Positions 16,971 through 26,170 of a DNA stretch of 64,000 nucleotides are shown here, in pieces (the first letter of the stretch is position 1; the number at the start of each line of letters is the position of its first letter). The translations under genes were made by a program, and so were the position numbers. The notes beneath the pieces are model-generated. The model saw nothing but the letters and a program-made list of their open reading frames with translations, searched no databases and was not told the DNA's origin. The stretch is from NCBI RefSeq assembly GCF_001438705.1, contig NZ_JQBP01000003.1, positions 32,381 to 96,380 of the forward strand, in the 5' to 3' direction. This DNA is from Weissella kandleri. Lineage in GTDB: Bacteria; Bacillota; Bacilli; Lactobacillales; Lactobacillaceae.

Positions 16971-17396
16971 CTAACGCTTTAACTCTGGGAACCATAATTT
17001 AATTTCCCGTTCGGCATTCTCTGGCGTATCAGATCCGTGGACCACATTGCGGACTTCATCCCCAGGCCAGTCACGGCCAAAGTCACCGCGAATGGTTCCA
17101 GGGGTCGCTTCAGTCGGATTTGTCGTTCCCATCAAAGTCCGCCATCCCTTCACAACATTGTCTCCTTCAACTACCATCGCGACTACTTCATTTTCCATCA
17201 TATACTTTAATAGACCAGGGAAAAAGGGCCGTCCTACTAATTCTGCATAATGTTGACGTAATAATTTCTCATCCGCCTGTAGCATTTTAATAGCGATAAT
17301 GTCATAACCTTTCCGTTCAATCCGTCGAATAATTTCACCGACCTTTTTTTGGTTAACACCATCGGGCTTCACAATTGCTAATGTGCGTTCAGTCAT
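16971..17396 (-). CDS. ndk: Nucleoside diphosphate kinase
   Basis: 141 aa. It transfers the terminal phosphate between nucleoside tri- and diphosphates through a phospho-histidine, His120 in NVVHGSDTPE. TLAIVKPDGV at the start is the family signature. I chose ATG at 17396 (MTERTLAI) with GGAGG 9 nt upstream; the open frame extends 23 codons further, but that part has no family similarity. It follows the unknown basic protein gene by 76 bp. Confidence 0.96.
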   Translation of the reverse strand: MTERTLAIVKPDGVNQKKVGEIIRRIERKGYDIIAIKMLQADEKLLRQHYAELVGRPFFPGLLKYMMENEVVAMVVEGDNVVKGWRTLMGTTNPTEATPGTIRGDFGRDWPGDEVRNVVHGSDTPENAEREIKLWFPELKR

Positions 17397-17472
17397 TTCA
17401 ATTTTCCTCCAGTTCATAATATCAATATTATAACGAAAAATACGCCTAAATGTAATCGTTTTCACTTAATAT

Positions 17473-18219
17473 TTAATTTTTACTTAAAGGACGCCGTGAA
17501 TAAAGGCTTTGTTGCTTAGTTTCCAAACCGTATAATAGCACAGGTTGCACCTTCACTAAATTGGCACCGGCTTTATGCTTACCATTATCGTTTGCATTGG
17601 TATCAGTATTATGGTGCATATTATTCCCCGAAGTATGCCGCTTCTTTACTGCATTATTTTGGGACTCAATTTTTTTACTATGATGAACTTTAACATGCTC
17701 AGTAGCTTTTTTAGGTTCTAATCGCGTGTCCGGTTTAGGCGTTTTGTTTTTAGCCGGGCGCGCTTTTTGCGCCGACATTGCTTTAGGTTCAGCTTTAACG
17801 CTAGCATCACTCGCCGTTTGTTGAGATTCGACTAGCTGTTGAGGTTTCTTCGTCTCTACCTTAGCAGTCGAATTAGCAATCGCCGGCTTTTGCACCTTAG
17901 CCTCTGTAGGTTGAGCAGCGCTTTTTGTCACTGTAGTAGCAATTTTTACATCGTCTTCAATTAACAGATATGACTCAACTTCACGCCATTGCCAGCGTCC
18001 CTTAAACTGTTGCAGGGCTTTACGCCATTGCACCAAATAAGCAGCTTGAGCTTTTTTTTGATGGGCTTTTGGAATTGCCACTTTGGTAATGGTATATCGC
18101 TTTAAAATTTGTAAATCGGCGTTGTCCGCGACCCACTGTTCGATCAGCTTCAAACTGGGAATTTTTGCATCAACCTCCGGATGAAGCTTAATCCAATTAA
18201 TTGTCTTTTCTTTTACCAT
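17473..18219 (-). CDS. Unrecognised basic protein with disordered tail
   Basis: 248 aa from the ATG at 18219 (GAGGT 8 nt upstream; another ATG two codons earlier is possible). Residues about 1-95 look like a compact domain with Trp and charged helices (INWIKLHPEVDA, AAYLVQWRKALQQF, GRWQWREVESYLLIED). The rest is low-complexity, rich in Lys, Ala, Thr, Pro and Gln, then His and Asn, and strongly basic. There is no signal peptide or membrane segment. It overlaps the TPR gene's regulatory end by a few bases, so the two are probably co-made. I do not recognise the family. A scaffold or nucleic-acid-binding role is only a guess. Confidence 0.6.
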   Translation of the reverse strand: MVKEKTINWIKLHPEVDAKIPSLKLIEQWVADNADLQILKRYTITKVAIPKAHQKKAQAAYLVQWRKALQQFKGRWQWREVESYLLIEDDVKIATTVTKSAAQPTEAKVQKPAIANSTAKVETKKPQQLVESQQTASDASVKAEPKAMSAQKARPAKNKTPKPDTRLEPKKATEHVKVHHSKKIESQNNAVKKRHTSGNNMHHNTDTNANDNGKHKAGANLVKVQPVLLYGLETKQQSLYSRRPLSKN

Positions 18220-18230
18220 CCCCATTGACC

Positions 18231-19514
18231 TCAATCTTCCAAATCATCTTTTAATAATTCGTATTCATAAGCCATTTCCGTATCATCTGGTTCAGCTTGT
18301 AAATAAGCAGCCAAGTTTTTTTGCATCATCGGCCGATTACCCGCCTCACGATAATAAGCATAGGCCTGCTTTAAGAAGTCCGGAGTCGTTTGCAATAGTG
18401 GTAAGGCTGCTTGCCAATATTGGTCAGCCATCGCATAATCTTCTAATTCAGTATAAGCTTGTGCCAAATTCCAATAGCCAACAGCATCTAACTCGTATTC
18501 ATCATCTTCTAAGGCTTTATTGAACAAATTCACCGCTTCAATCATCTGATGATCATTCACTAAGAAGCTGGCATATGCATTAATAATGTCAGGGTGGTCA
18601 GGTAAATTCTTTAAAGCTTTTTGATACAAACGATTAGCTTGATCTACTTCCCCGAGCTGTTGTGCCACTCGTGCTCCATTCAAATATGCTTTTTCATTAA
18701 ATTGATCAACTGCTAAGCCAGCCTCATAGGTGACCAAAGCCCGTTTCGGATCAGCTTTTTGTTCATATAATTGCGCCAAAGGTACGTACGCCCCAGCATA
18801 TGATTGATCCTCATCCAATAATTCTTCAAAAAGTTTAATTGCTTGTTCCTTTTGTTCATCATCCATCGTATATAACATTGCCAATTGAAACTTAACATCA
18901 GCCGTTAACTCCGTAACTGGAATTTGTTCCAAATAGCCCAGTGCTTTACGATTATCACCCAACATCGCATAAGCTACCCCAATTCTTGAAACCAAGTTGA
19001 CCCCTGACCAGCTCGTAGTTCCAGCGGCAATCAAGCTCCGGTACTCTGGAATTGCTTCACCATACCGGCCAGCACTAAACCACAATTCGGCCAGCGCAAA
19101 CTGAATTACCGGCTCATCGGGGGCTATTGCTTCTGCCACCTTCAACTTACTTTCCGCTACTTCATTTAAACCTTCCGATTGATATAAATCGGCTTGAACT
19201 AACAGTGCTTCTAAATAAGCCTCCGAAGTTGGTTCAATCACGGATAAATAATTTAAAGCCGCTTCAGTATCGTCATCGGCGATGGCAATTTCAGCTAACT
19301 CCGTTCGAAATAAATCTTCTTCCGGATAACGCTCCAAAAGCTTTAGTAACGTCCGTTTTGCATTTTTGGTGAAACCTAAAGCAAAAAGTTCTTCTGCTAA
19401 TGAATGCAGGGTTTCATCATCATCATGACGTAGAGCGGACGCAAATGATTTTTTAGCTGCATCTAATTGACCACGATCTAAATCGTCCAACATTTGTTCT
19501 GAATAACTCGTCAT
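18231..19514 (-). CDS. TPR-repeat protein, YpiA-like
   Basis: 427 aa, acidic, made almost wholly of about ten to eleven tetratricopeptide repeats (for example EPVIQFALAELWFSAGRYGEAI and AAQLYEQKADPKRALVTYEAGL-type helices). No catalytic residues or membrane segment. It resembles B. subtilis YpiA, a cytosolic repeat protein of unknown job. I chose ATG at 19514 because GGGGGA lies about 8-10 nt upstream; longer in-frame starts exist. Probably a protein-interaction scaffold. It lies directly upstream of the unknown basic protein, a possible partner. Confidence 0.8.
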   Translation of the reverse strand: MTSYSEQMLDDLDRGQLDAAKKSFASALRHDDDETLHSLAEELFALGFTKNAKRTLLKLLERYPEEDLFRTELAEIAIADDDTEAALNYLSVIEPTSEAYLEALLVQADLYQSEGLNEVAESKLKVAEAIAPDEPVIQFALAELWFSAGRYGEAIPEYRSLIAAGTTSWSGVNLVSRIGVAYAMLGDNRKALGYLEQIPVTELTADVKFQLAMLYTMDDEQKEQAIKLFEELLDEDQSYAGAYVPLAQLYEQKADPKRALVTYEAGLAVDQFNEKAYLNGARVAQQLGEVDQANRLYQKALKNLPDHPDIINAYASFLVNDHQMIEAVNLFNKALEDDEYELDAVGYWNLAQAYTELEDYAMADQYWQAALPLLQTTPDFLKQAYAYYREAGNRPMMQKNLAAYLQAEPDDTEMAYEYELLKDDLED

Positions 19515-19557
19515 TTCTCTCATCCCCCACAATTTTAATTTTCAAAGATACATCCCC

Positions 19558-19701
19558 TTATTTTGCGGAATGTTGTGCCCGCGCTTTTTCTAATAACGCT
19601 TTTTTGGCAGCCATTTTAGCTTGCGGGTTTGGTTTAACCTGACCCTGCTGCGCAGCCCCGCGAGCAAAGTCATTACTTTTAATTGATCCCTTGGCGGTCA
19701 T
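19558..19701 (-). CDS. Small conserved-looking protein, 47 aa
   Basis: This reading frame was read by hand. It starts MTAKGSIKSNDFARG, continues AAQQGQVKPNPQAKMAAKK and ends KARAQHSAK. GAAGG lies 9 nt upstream of the ATG. Composition is Ala/Lys/Gln-rich, basic, helical, with no membrane segment. It sits between the ECF S-component and the TPR gene, all on the minus strand with short gaps. A good ribosome site and even coding pattern support a real gene. Family not recognised. Confidence 0.7.
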   Translation of the reverse strand: MTAKGSIKSNDFARGAAQQGQVKPNPQAKMAAKKALLEKARAQHSAK

Positions 19702-19739
19702 TTTATCTAACCTTCTTTCTCTTTCTCGATCGGATTCAT

Positions 19740-20279
19740 TTAATTAAGTCGCTTTAAATACCGTATTAAAACGGGCCGCAAAATTATGGCAATGCTAAAA
19801 CCAGCCAAAACTTGGAGCACATTAGTCGCCAATTCAGCCGTGGAAATCGTCAATGCGGTCGCTAACGTGGCATGATTTAATAATTGTAACCCAATTCCAA
19901 ACAGCCAGTATCCCGCCAACATGACACTTCCACCTATAATTGCGCTCAACACCAAACCAAACCAAGTTGAGCGCTGTTTAGCACCGACAGTTTGCCAACA
20001 GACGCCAATTAAATAACCTTCCAGTCCATGAATAATTAATGAACCTAGCATCCATTGCGGGTAACCAGCGAATAAGTCTACTAATAAACCAGTAATTCCT
20101 CCAACAGCACCACCAATGCGTGGGCCAAAGAGCCACCCTGCTAAAAAGATTCCGACTTCCACTAAACTAATAAAACCGGTCGGCGTGGGCAAACGCAAAA
20201 ATATATTTAACAAAATATTTAAAGCGACTAACAGCCCTACAATTGTCAGCCGATAAGTTGGTTTAAGATGAATATTCAC
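19740..20279 (-). CDS. ECF transporter S component (vitamin B1/B6-type substrate)
   Basis: About 179 aa membrane protein with six hydrophobic segments, the substrate-binding subunit of an energy-coupling-factor transporter that borrows shared EcfA/A'/T proteins from elsewhere. The N-terminal RLTIVGLLVALNILLNIFL is typical of S components. I chose GTG at 20279 because AAGGAG lies 6 nt upstream inside the end of the kinase gene; longer ATG-started frames lack this. It overlaps the ThiD/PdxK-type kinase by 17 bp, so the cargo is probably a thiamine precursor (HMP) or pyridoxine. No TPP riboswitch was found. Confidence 0.82.
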   Translation of the reverse strand: MNIHLKPTYRLTIVGLLVALNILLNIFLRLPTPTGFISLVEVGIFLAGWLFGPRIGGAVGGITGLLVDLFAGYPQWMLGSLIIHGLEGYLIGVCWQTVGAKQRSTWFGLVLSAIIGGSVMLAGYWLFGIGLQLLNHATLATALTISTAELATNVLQVLAGFSIAIILRPVLIRYLKRLN

Positions 20280-21081
20280 GATTTGCTCCTTGCCATACAT
20301 TACCTTGCTGTTCATTAATTGTAAGCCCTGCTTCAATTGCATGTTGCACGAAAGTTTTAGCTTGCGCGACAGCTGTTTCCAACGAATTTCCTTGCACTAA
20401 ATAACTTAAAATAGCAGCTGAAAAAGTACATCCCGCCCCATTATTATTATTTGAAGTCAACTTAGGGCTCGTAAGCCATTGATTCCCATCCTGCGTTAAT
20501 AAATAATCTTTGGCCATTGGACCAGCCAAGCGGTGTCCACCTTTAATGACAACACTCTGCGTTCCAGTCTGCAGTAGTGCTTGTCCCGCTCGGGCGACAG
20601 TCTGTTCATTAACCAATGCTTGTCCCGTTAATTGCATCGCCTCGGTTAAATTCGGGGTAATAATGGTCGCTAAAGGAAAGAGTTCACGTAAATAAGCATC
20701 CCTTAGTCCCACTGCGGCATCAGTTTGTGCCTCTTTAAAGACTAAGACCGGATCGACCACCACTGGAATTTTTTCCGGCAATTGTTTGATCCAGGTCGCC
20801 ACTAATTCAACTTGTTCAACTGTAGGCAAAAGGCCAATCTTCACCCCCCGTAGCTGAAACGCTGCTTGTTGCGATTGTAATTGATCTTGCACTAATGTAG
20901 CCGGTAGCGGTGTGATTTTTAAATTATCAGGCTGGACTGCAGCAATACTCGTCACTGTGGCTAATCCATATAATTTTAATTCATTAAAAGTGGCCAAATC
21001 TGCTTGCAGTCCGCCACCAGATAAACTATCCGCACCCGCAATTGTTAAGACCACGGCTGGTTGATTTTTATTTTGCATCAT
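20263..21081 (-). CDS. thiD: ThiD/PdxK-type hydroxymethylpyrimidine or pyridoxine kinase
   Basis: 272 aa ribokinase-fold kinase. LTIAGADSLSGGGLQADLATF (N-terminal substrate site, Ser/Gly-rich), VVDPVLVFKE, TPNLTEA and the anion-hole motif NNGAGCTFSAAI near the C-terminus mark the ThiD family, which also contains Firmicute pyridoxal kinases of the same fold. It therefore phosphorylates HMP(-P) or vitamin B6. It overlaps polA by 14 bp and the ECF S gene by 17 bp, forming a salvage pair with the latter. No other thi or pdx gene is nearby to settle the vitamin; the symbol is provisional. Confidence 0.85.
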   Translation of the reverse strand: MMQNKNQPAVVLTIAGADSLSGGGLQADLATFNELKLYGLATVTSIAAVQPDNLKITPLPATLVQDQLQSQQAAFQLRGVKIGLLPTVEQVELVATWIKQLPEKIPVVVDPVLVFKEAQTDAAVGLRDAYLRELFPLATIITPNLTEAMQLTGQALVNEQTVARAGQALLQTGTQSVVIKGGHRLAGPMAKDYLLTQDGNQWLTSPKLTSNNNNGAGCTFSAAILSYLVQGNSLETAVAQAKTFVQHAIEAGLTINEQQGNVWQGANREYSS

Positions 21082-23746
21082 ACCACGTCTTCCCCTCGTG
21101 GGTCTCCACCTTTAATGGCACATCTAATTGCACCGCTGAATCCATAATTTCAGGGACAAGCTGATGCATCGTTGCTAATTCTTCCGCTGGCACTTCAAAA
21201 ATCAATTCGTCATGCACCTGCAATAACATTTTTGAGTTCAATCCATGCGTTTTTAAAGCTGTCTGCATTTTAATCATCGCAATTTTAATGATATCAGCCG
21301 CCGACCCTTGGATTGGGGTATTCATAGCTGTCCGTTCAGCAAAACTCCGTAAGTTAAAGTTTTTCGCCTTAATATCTTTCAAATATCGCCGTCTATGAGC
21401 GATGGTTTCAACATAACCTTGCTCACGTGCGGTTTCAATAATCTTTTGCGTCCAAGCTTTAACGCCTGAATATTCCGTTAAATAGGTTTCAATAATTTGT
21501 TTAGCCGTTTTACGGTCCGTCCCAATATTTTTGGCTAAGCCAAAATCAGATATCCCATACACAATGCCAAAATTAACCGCCTTAGCTTGACGCCGCAAAT
21601 TGGGGCTAATTGGGTCGGCTAAAGGAATGCCAAAGATTCGGCGCGCCGTTGAAGCATGAATGTCTTCATCGGCTAAGAAGGCTTTTTGCATTTCCATATC
21701 CCCGGTCACATGCGCTAAGACCCGCAATTCAATTTGGGAATAGTCGGCACTAAAAATTGACCAACCTTCATGACTAGGGACAAAGGCGCTGCGAATTTGG
21801 CGTCCTTCTTCTACACGCACCGGAATATTTTGTAAGTTCGGATCCACTGATGAGAGCCGTCCGGTTTGGGTCAAAGTTTGTAAATAACGGGTGTGGACCT
21901 TTGAATCACTCCCATGAATCACCCGTAATAATCCATCAACATAGGTCGACTGAATTTTTGATAGTTGCCGATATTGCAAAATTGACTCCACAATTGGTAC
22001 ATCGGTCATTTGTTCCAATACTTCGACAGATGTTGAATAACCTGTCTTCGTCTTTTTCAATGATTTTAGCCCCATTTCTTCAAATAAGACCGTTCCCAAT
22101 TGCTTGGTCGACTGAATATTAAATTCATGACCCGCTTGCTGATAAATCTTTTGCTGTAATTCACTAAGTCGTTCGCTAAACTTAGACTGCATTGCTAATA
22201 AGTGATCCGCATTGACCGTAATCCCTTGCATTTCCATATCAGCTAAAACAAAGGTTAATGGTAATTCAATCTCAGTGTATAATCTGGCTTGCTGTTGGTC
22301 AGTTAATTGTTGCATCAAAGCTGGTTCTAATTGACCAATCGTTTGTGCTTTTCTTCCAAGGTGTTCAAAAAATACTTGATCATCAGCTGGAATTTGGAAC
22401 TTAGCCCCTTTACCATACACTTCTTCGTCCGTTGCCACATCAAAATACTGATGTTCATGGGCAACTTGCCCTAAATCATTGCTATTATCGTTAACATTTA
22501 ACAAGTATGAAACCAATAAGAGATCGAACGTCACACCCGTTAGTTGCACCCCATAACGAGCCAAGGCGACCGTTAAGGCTTTGGCGTTAAAAACACGCTT
22601 TTTAAGCACTGAATTTTGCAAAAGTTTGCGCACGGGAGAATCTTGTGTTAAATAATCTACGTTGCGACTGGCAAAATAGCCCACTTGCGCATTTCCAACC
22701 ACAAAGCCCACAATATTGGCTCGATGATAGTTCTCACCATCGAGTTCAACATAAACATCTAAAACATCTTCAATACGATTCAACTCAGCTTCGTTCTCGA
22801 AATCCAGCGTGACCCATTTGAGCGGTTGCTGCGTGACTGGTTTTGCGTCTGCGGCCACATAACCCATATTGGCTAGTTTAACCAATTGTTGTTTAAAGTC
22901 TAATTGTTGATAAAAAGGAATTAAGGCTTGATAATGGATGCCTTGATAATCCAAGTCATCCAAATTAATCTCTAATGGTGCATCGGTCCGAATCCGAGCT
23001 AATTCACGCGACAAAAAAGCATCATCGCGGTATGTAATCAAATTTTCCTTACGCTTTGAAGCTTTCATTTCATCCACATGTTCATATAATGTGGGGATGG
23101 AATGATATTCTTGGATTAACTTAATCGCCGTTTTCTCGCCAATACCGGGCACCCCAGGATAATTATCGGATGGATCACCTTGCAACCCCTTTACTTCAAC
23201 GACTTGGGCGGGCGTCAACCCACCGTAAACTTCGGCCACTTGGGCGGGCATATACTTATCGATTTCGGTAATTCCCTTCTTGGTCAACCAAACCGTAATA
23301 TTATCCGTCACTAATTGCCGCATATCACGGTCTCCGGTCACAATCGTTACTGCATAGCCAGCTGCATCCCCAGCTGCGGCAATGGTTCCGATAATATCAT
23401 CAGCCTCATAATCTACCAACTGATAATTTTTGATACCATGGAGCTCCACCATTTTTTTCATGGGTTCAAATTGCTCGACCAATTCTTGCGGCGTTTTATC
23501 CCGATTTCCCTTGTAATCACCAAAAGAATTCGTCCGAAAAGTCGTCTTACCTGCGTCCCAAGCCACTAACGCTTTGTCAGGCTTAAACGGATCCACAATT
23601 CCATCCAAAAGATTATTAAAGCCGACTAAAGCGTTGGTATGAAGACCTTCATGACTCACAAATCGGTCGACCTGATTAATCAGCGCGTAAAAAGAGCGAA
23701 ACGCCAGAGAATTCCCATCGATTAATAATAAAGTTGGTTTAGCCAT
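21068..23746 (-). CDS. polA: DNA polymerase I
   Basis: 892 aa repair and Okazaki-processing polymerase. The N-terminal 5'-3' exonuclease is intact (LLLIDGNSLAFRSFYAL, VDYEADDIIGTIA, VTGDRDMRQLV). The middle 3'-5' exonuclease domain looks inactive: where the catalytic Asp-x-Glu should be, the sequence reads VYVELDGEN, as in Bacillus-type enzymes. Polymerase motifs are intact: A DYSQIELRVLAHVTGD, B RRQAKAVNFGIVYG, C QVHDELIFEV. The gene starts at 23746 about 90 nt after an extended -10 promoter and leads the kinase and ECF genes. Confidence 0.97.
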   Translation of the reverse strand: MAKPTLLLIDGNSLAFRSFYALINQVDRFVSHEGLHTNALVGFNNLLDGIVDPFKPDKALVAWDAGKTTFRTNSFGDYKGNRDKTPQELVEQFEPMKKMVELHGIKNYQLVDYEADDIIGTIAAAGDAAGYAVTIVTGDRDMRQLVTDNITVWLTKKGITEIDKYMPAQVAEVYGGLTPAQVVEVKGLQGDPSDNYPGVPGIGEKTAIKLIQEYHSIPTLYEHVDEMKASKRKENLITYRDDAFLSRELARIRTDAPLEINLDDLDYQGIHYQALIPFYQQLDFKQQLVKLANMGYVAADAKPVTQQPLKWVTLDFENEAELNRIEDVLDVYVELDGENYHRANIVGFVVGNAQVGYFASRNVDYLTQDSPVRKLLQNSVLKKRVFNAKALTVALARYGVQLTGVTFDLLLVSYLLNVNDNSNDLGQVAHEHQYFDVATDEEVYGKGAKFQIPADDQVFFEHLGRKAQTIGQLEPALMQQLTDQQQARLYTEIELPLTFVLADMEMQGITVNADHLLAMQSKFSERLSELQQKIYQQAGHEFNIQSTKQLGTVLFEEMGLKSLKKTKTGYSTSVEVLEQMTDVPIVESILQYRQLSKIQSTYVDGLLRVIHGSDSKVHTRYLQTLTQTGRLSSVDPNLQNIPVRVEEGRQIRSAFVPSHEGWSIFSADYSQIELRVLAHVTGDMEMQKAFLADEDIHASTARRIFGIPLADPISPNLRRQAKAVNFGIVYGISDFGLAKNIGTDRKTAKQIIETYLTEYSGVKAWTQKIIETAREQGYVETIAHRRRYLKDIKAKNFNLRSFAERTAMNTPIQGSAADIIKIAMIKMQTALKTHGLNSKMLLQVHDELIFEVPAEELATMHQLVPEIMDSAVQLDVPLKVETHEGKTWYDAK

Positions 23747-23837
23747 GCATACTTCCTTCCATTCCTTTGCTTAGATCTATCAAGACGTCGATTTTAGTCC
23801 ATCAATTAGCTCTAACTTGTTACATTTCAGTTAATCT

Positions 23838-23846
23838 ATTATAGCA
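23838..23846 (-). promoter_or_regulatory. Extended -10 promoter of polA
   Basis: TGCTATAAT on the minus strand (TATAAT at 23843-23838), with no clear -35. Confidence 0.6.
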
Positions 23847-23958
23847 TGTTGTTCCGGTCCCTGAAAACGAACCTTTTGCAAAATAGCTATGGGCTAGACT
23901 CATTCGCTGTCTTAAAACTAATTTTTTTACGTGCGTTCTGCACGCTTTTTTAATCCAT

Positions 23959-23989
23959 AAAAAAAGCCCTCCTTAAATGAGGAAGGCCT
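23959..23989 (-). terminator. Terminator of the ABC transporter operon
   Basis: The stem GCCTTCCTC / AAGGAGGGC is followed by seven U on the minus strand, 6 bp after the permease stop. Confidence 0.88.
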
Positions 23990-23994
23990 AAATG

Positions 23995-25248
23995 TTAAGC
24001 TTGAATATTTTTTTGATAATGGAAGATTTTACCTAAACTTTTTAGGCTCTCCCAGGTTAAATTACCTTCACTATAACGTAAGACATTATCGCGATAGACG
24101 CGCAGTCCATAACGACTCAGGAAATAAATCGTCACAATTTGGAACCCAATCGCTAGCCAAATATCATACGGTTGCGTGAGCTGCAAGCCAACACGGGCGG
24201 GCATTAAAGTTTGTGACAAGAATGGGATATAAGATAGCACTTTGATCACTATGTTTTCACTAGTACTTGAAACCATAAAAGTCAAAATATAACCTCCCAT
24301 TGCTAAATAGGTCACGGGTGAAACCGCTTGTTGCACTTGGCTTTGATCATTAATCATCGCCGCAATAATCGCTGTCAAAATTAAATACAGGACAATTCCT
24401 AAGAAGACCATTAATAAGGTCGTCCCGACAAAATTAAGGTCGACCCCTTTTAAAATGTCTTTAAACATCATTACGTAACGGTTATTCGCTGGGATTAATT
24501 GCCATGAAAGTAACAAGATTGCAGCGTAAAGTCCTAAGTGAAGTAGTGCTAGCCCAATAATTCCCAATAATTTACCAAAGAACTGCACGGATGGACTAGT
24601 GGCAGCTAATAAAATTTCCATAATTCTAGATGACTTTTCATTCGCGATTTCCGTCGCAATCATCCCCACATAAGTTGATAGGAAGATGAAAATGAAGATT
24701 CCTAAACCAACCGTCAACATATATTGAGCCTGTTTCGCTGTCTTATCACCGGCACTTTCACCTTTTACGCTCACTAAACGAGTCTTAATCGTCGGTGGCG
24801 CCATTAAGGCTTGTAACTCAGTCGATGATAAGTGCATTTGCTGAGCCTTTTGTTCAATCGTATATTGTTTTAAAAAAGTTTGCAGTTGATCTGCATCAAC
24901 TGGATGCCCCTTGGGTGTGTTTTGCACTAAATATGTCGTACCATTTTGCGTTAATAAACTGTCAATTTTTTTTTGATGGAGTAATTTTAAGCCTTGTTCT
25001 TCACTCTCGACCGGCTGATATTTCGCTTTAATCGTCTTACTATGCATTAAGCTTTTTTCCAATCCTGCATCAACCTGGACACCAATTACGGGCGTCGGGT
25101 GACTGGACAAGGTGTTAAATAACAATCCAAATGCGAAGATCACTCCGGCAATTAAGATGGGCGATAAGACTAAAGACCAATAGCCAATCGTTTTGACGCG
25201 AACCTTAAAAGTTTGTTTAGCGACTAATAAAAGTTGTTTCAAAAACAT
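23995..25248 (-). CDS. ABC-2 type transporter permease (NatB/YhaP-like)
   Basis: 417 aa. One N-terminal helix (about 20-45) is followed by a long external domain (about 46-170), then five or six membrane segments, the layout of NatB/YhaP exporters. The conserved IATEIANEKSSRIMEILLAATSP lies just after the second helix. It abuts the ATPase gene (no gap) and would form an exporter with it, for sodium ions, drugs or peptides. Substrate is unknown. Confidence 0.85.
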   Translation of the reverse strand: MFLKQLLLVAKQTFKVRVKTIGYWSLVLSPILIAGVIFAFGLLFNTLSSHPTPVIGVQVDAGLEKSLMHSKTIKAKYQPVESEEQGLKLLHQKKIDSLLTQNGTTYLVQNTPKGHPVDADQLQTFLKQYTIEQKAQQMHLSSTELQALMAPPTIKTRLVSVKGESAGDKTAKQAQYMLTVGLGIFIFIFLSTYVGMIATEIANEKSSRIMEILLAATSPSVQFFGKLLGIIGLALLHLGLYAAILLLSWQLIPANNRYVMMFKDILKGVDLNFVGTTLLMVFLGIVLYLILTAIIAAMINDQSQVQQAVSPVTYLAMGGYILTFMVSSTSENIVIKVLSYIPFLSQTLMPARVGLQLTQPYDIWLAIGFQIVTIYFLSRYGLRVYRDNVLRYSEGNLTWESLKSLGKIFHYQKNIQA

Positions 25249-26145
25249 TTAATTCTCCCCTTTCGCCACTTCTTGTTTGAAAATTTGATCTAACGAAGGT
25301 GCTTGTTGACTAAAAGCTTGCACATATCCATTAGCACTGACCAAGGCAAAGACTTGTCGGCCGACATCGGGGTCAGTCAAGAAAACACGACGCCCCATTA
25401 ACTCAGGTTCAACCTTGCGAACTCCTGGAATCGCCAACAATTCTGCATCCGTTTGCGGCGCTTCCAGATAAATTTCAGTGCGTCCGTATTGTTCCCGGAT
25501 CTGATTTGTTTCACCCTGCAGGACGGTTTGACCATGACGGAGCATCGTCACATGGTCTGACAGGGTTTCGACCCCTGACATATTATGTGAACTAAAAATA
25601 ATTGTCACCCCGGAACGCTTCAATTCATGAATTTCATTCAAAATAATATCTGCATTCACTGGGTCCATCCCCGTAAAAGGCTCGTCTAAAATCAAAAATT
25701 CCGGATGAGATATTAAAGTCGCAATTAATTGGACTTTTTGCGCGTTTCCTTTAGATAATTTCTGCACTTTATCTGTTGGTCGTCCAACTACATTAAATTT
25801 ATCCATCCATAGTGCTAAATCATGCCGAGCATCTCGACGGTTCATCCCGTGCAATTCCGCAAAATACAAGACCTGTTCTTCAATACTTAATTTTTGATAT
25901 AATCCTCTTTCTTCAGGCAAAAAGCCAATTTTTTGGCGCAGGTTGTTATTCAAAACTTGCCCGTTCCACGTGATATTTCCTTGATTTGGTTCAATAAAAT
26001 CTAACAACATGCGAAAAGTAGTGGTTTTTCCCGCCCCGTTTTGCCCGATTAAGCCCATAATTTCTCCTGGTTTAACCGTAAAACTCAAGGCATCAACCGC
26101 TACTTTATCGGCAAAGCGTTTCGTCACGTCTTTAACTTCTATCAT
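25249..26145 (-). CDS. ABC transporter ATP-binding protein (NatA/YhaQ-like)
   Basis: 298 aa. Walker A is GQNGAGKTT (about 35-43), signature LSKGNAQKVQ, Walker B FLILDEPFTGMD, and the switch His is in IIFSSHNM. About 70 C-terminal residues form the extra DUF4162-type domain seen in YhaQ. It energises the adjacent permease at the inner face of the membrane. The flippase gene lies 25 bp upstream and may be co-transcribed. Confidence 0.92.
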   Translation of the reverse strand: MIEVKDVTKRFADKVAVDALSFTVKPGEIMGLIGQNGAGKTTTFRMLLDFIEPNQGNITWNGQVLNNNLRQKIGFLPEERGLYQKLSIEEQVLYFAELHGMNRRDARHDLALWMDKFNVVGRPTDKVQKLSKGNAQKVQLIATLISHPEFLILDEPFTGMDPVNADIILNEIHELKRSGVTIIFSSHNMSGVETLSDHVTMLRHGQTVLQGETNQIREQYGRTEIYLEAPQTDAELLAIPGVRKVEPELMGRRVFLTDPDVGRQVFALVSANGYVQAFSQQAPSLDQIFKQEVAKGEN

Positions 26146-26170
26146 TATTTTTTCCTATTTTTCATCATAT

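Noticed and set aside
20263..21081. TPP riboswitch for the kinase and ECF pair
   Set aside because: The genes overlap polA, leaving no room, and no thi-box sequence was found upstream of polA.
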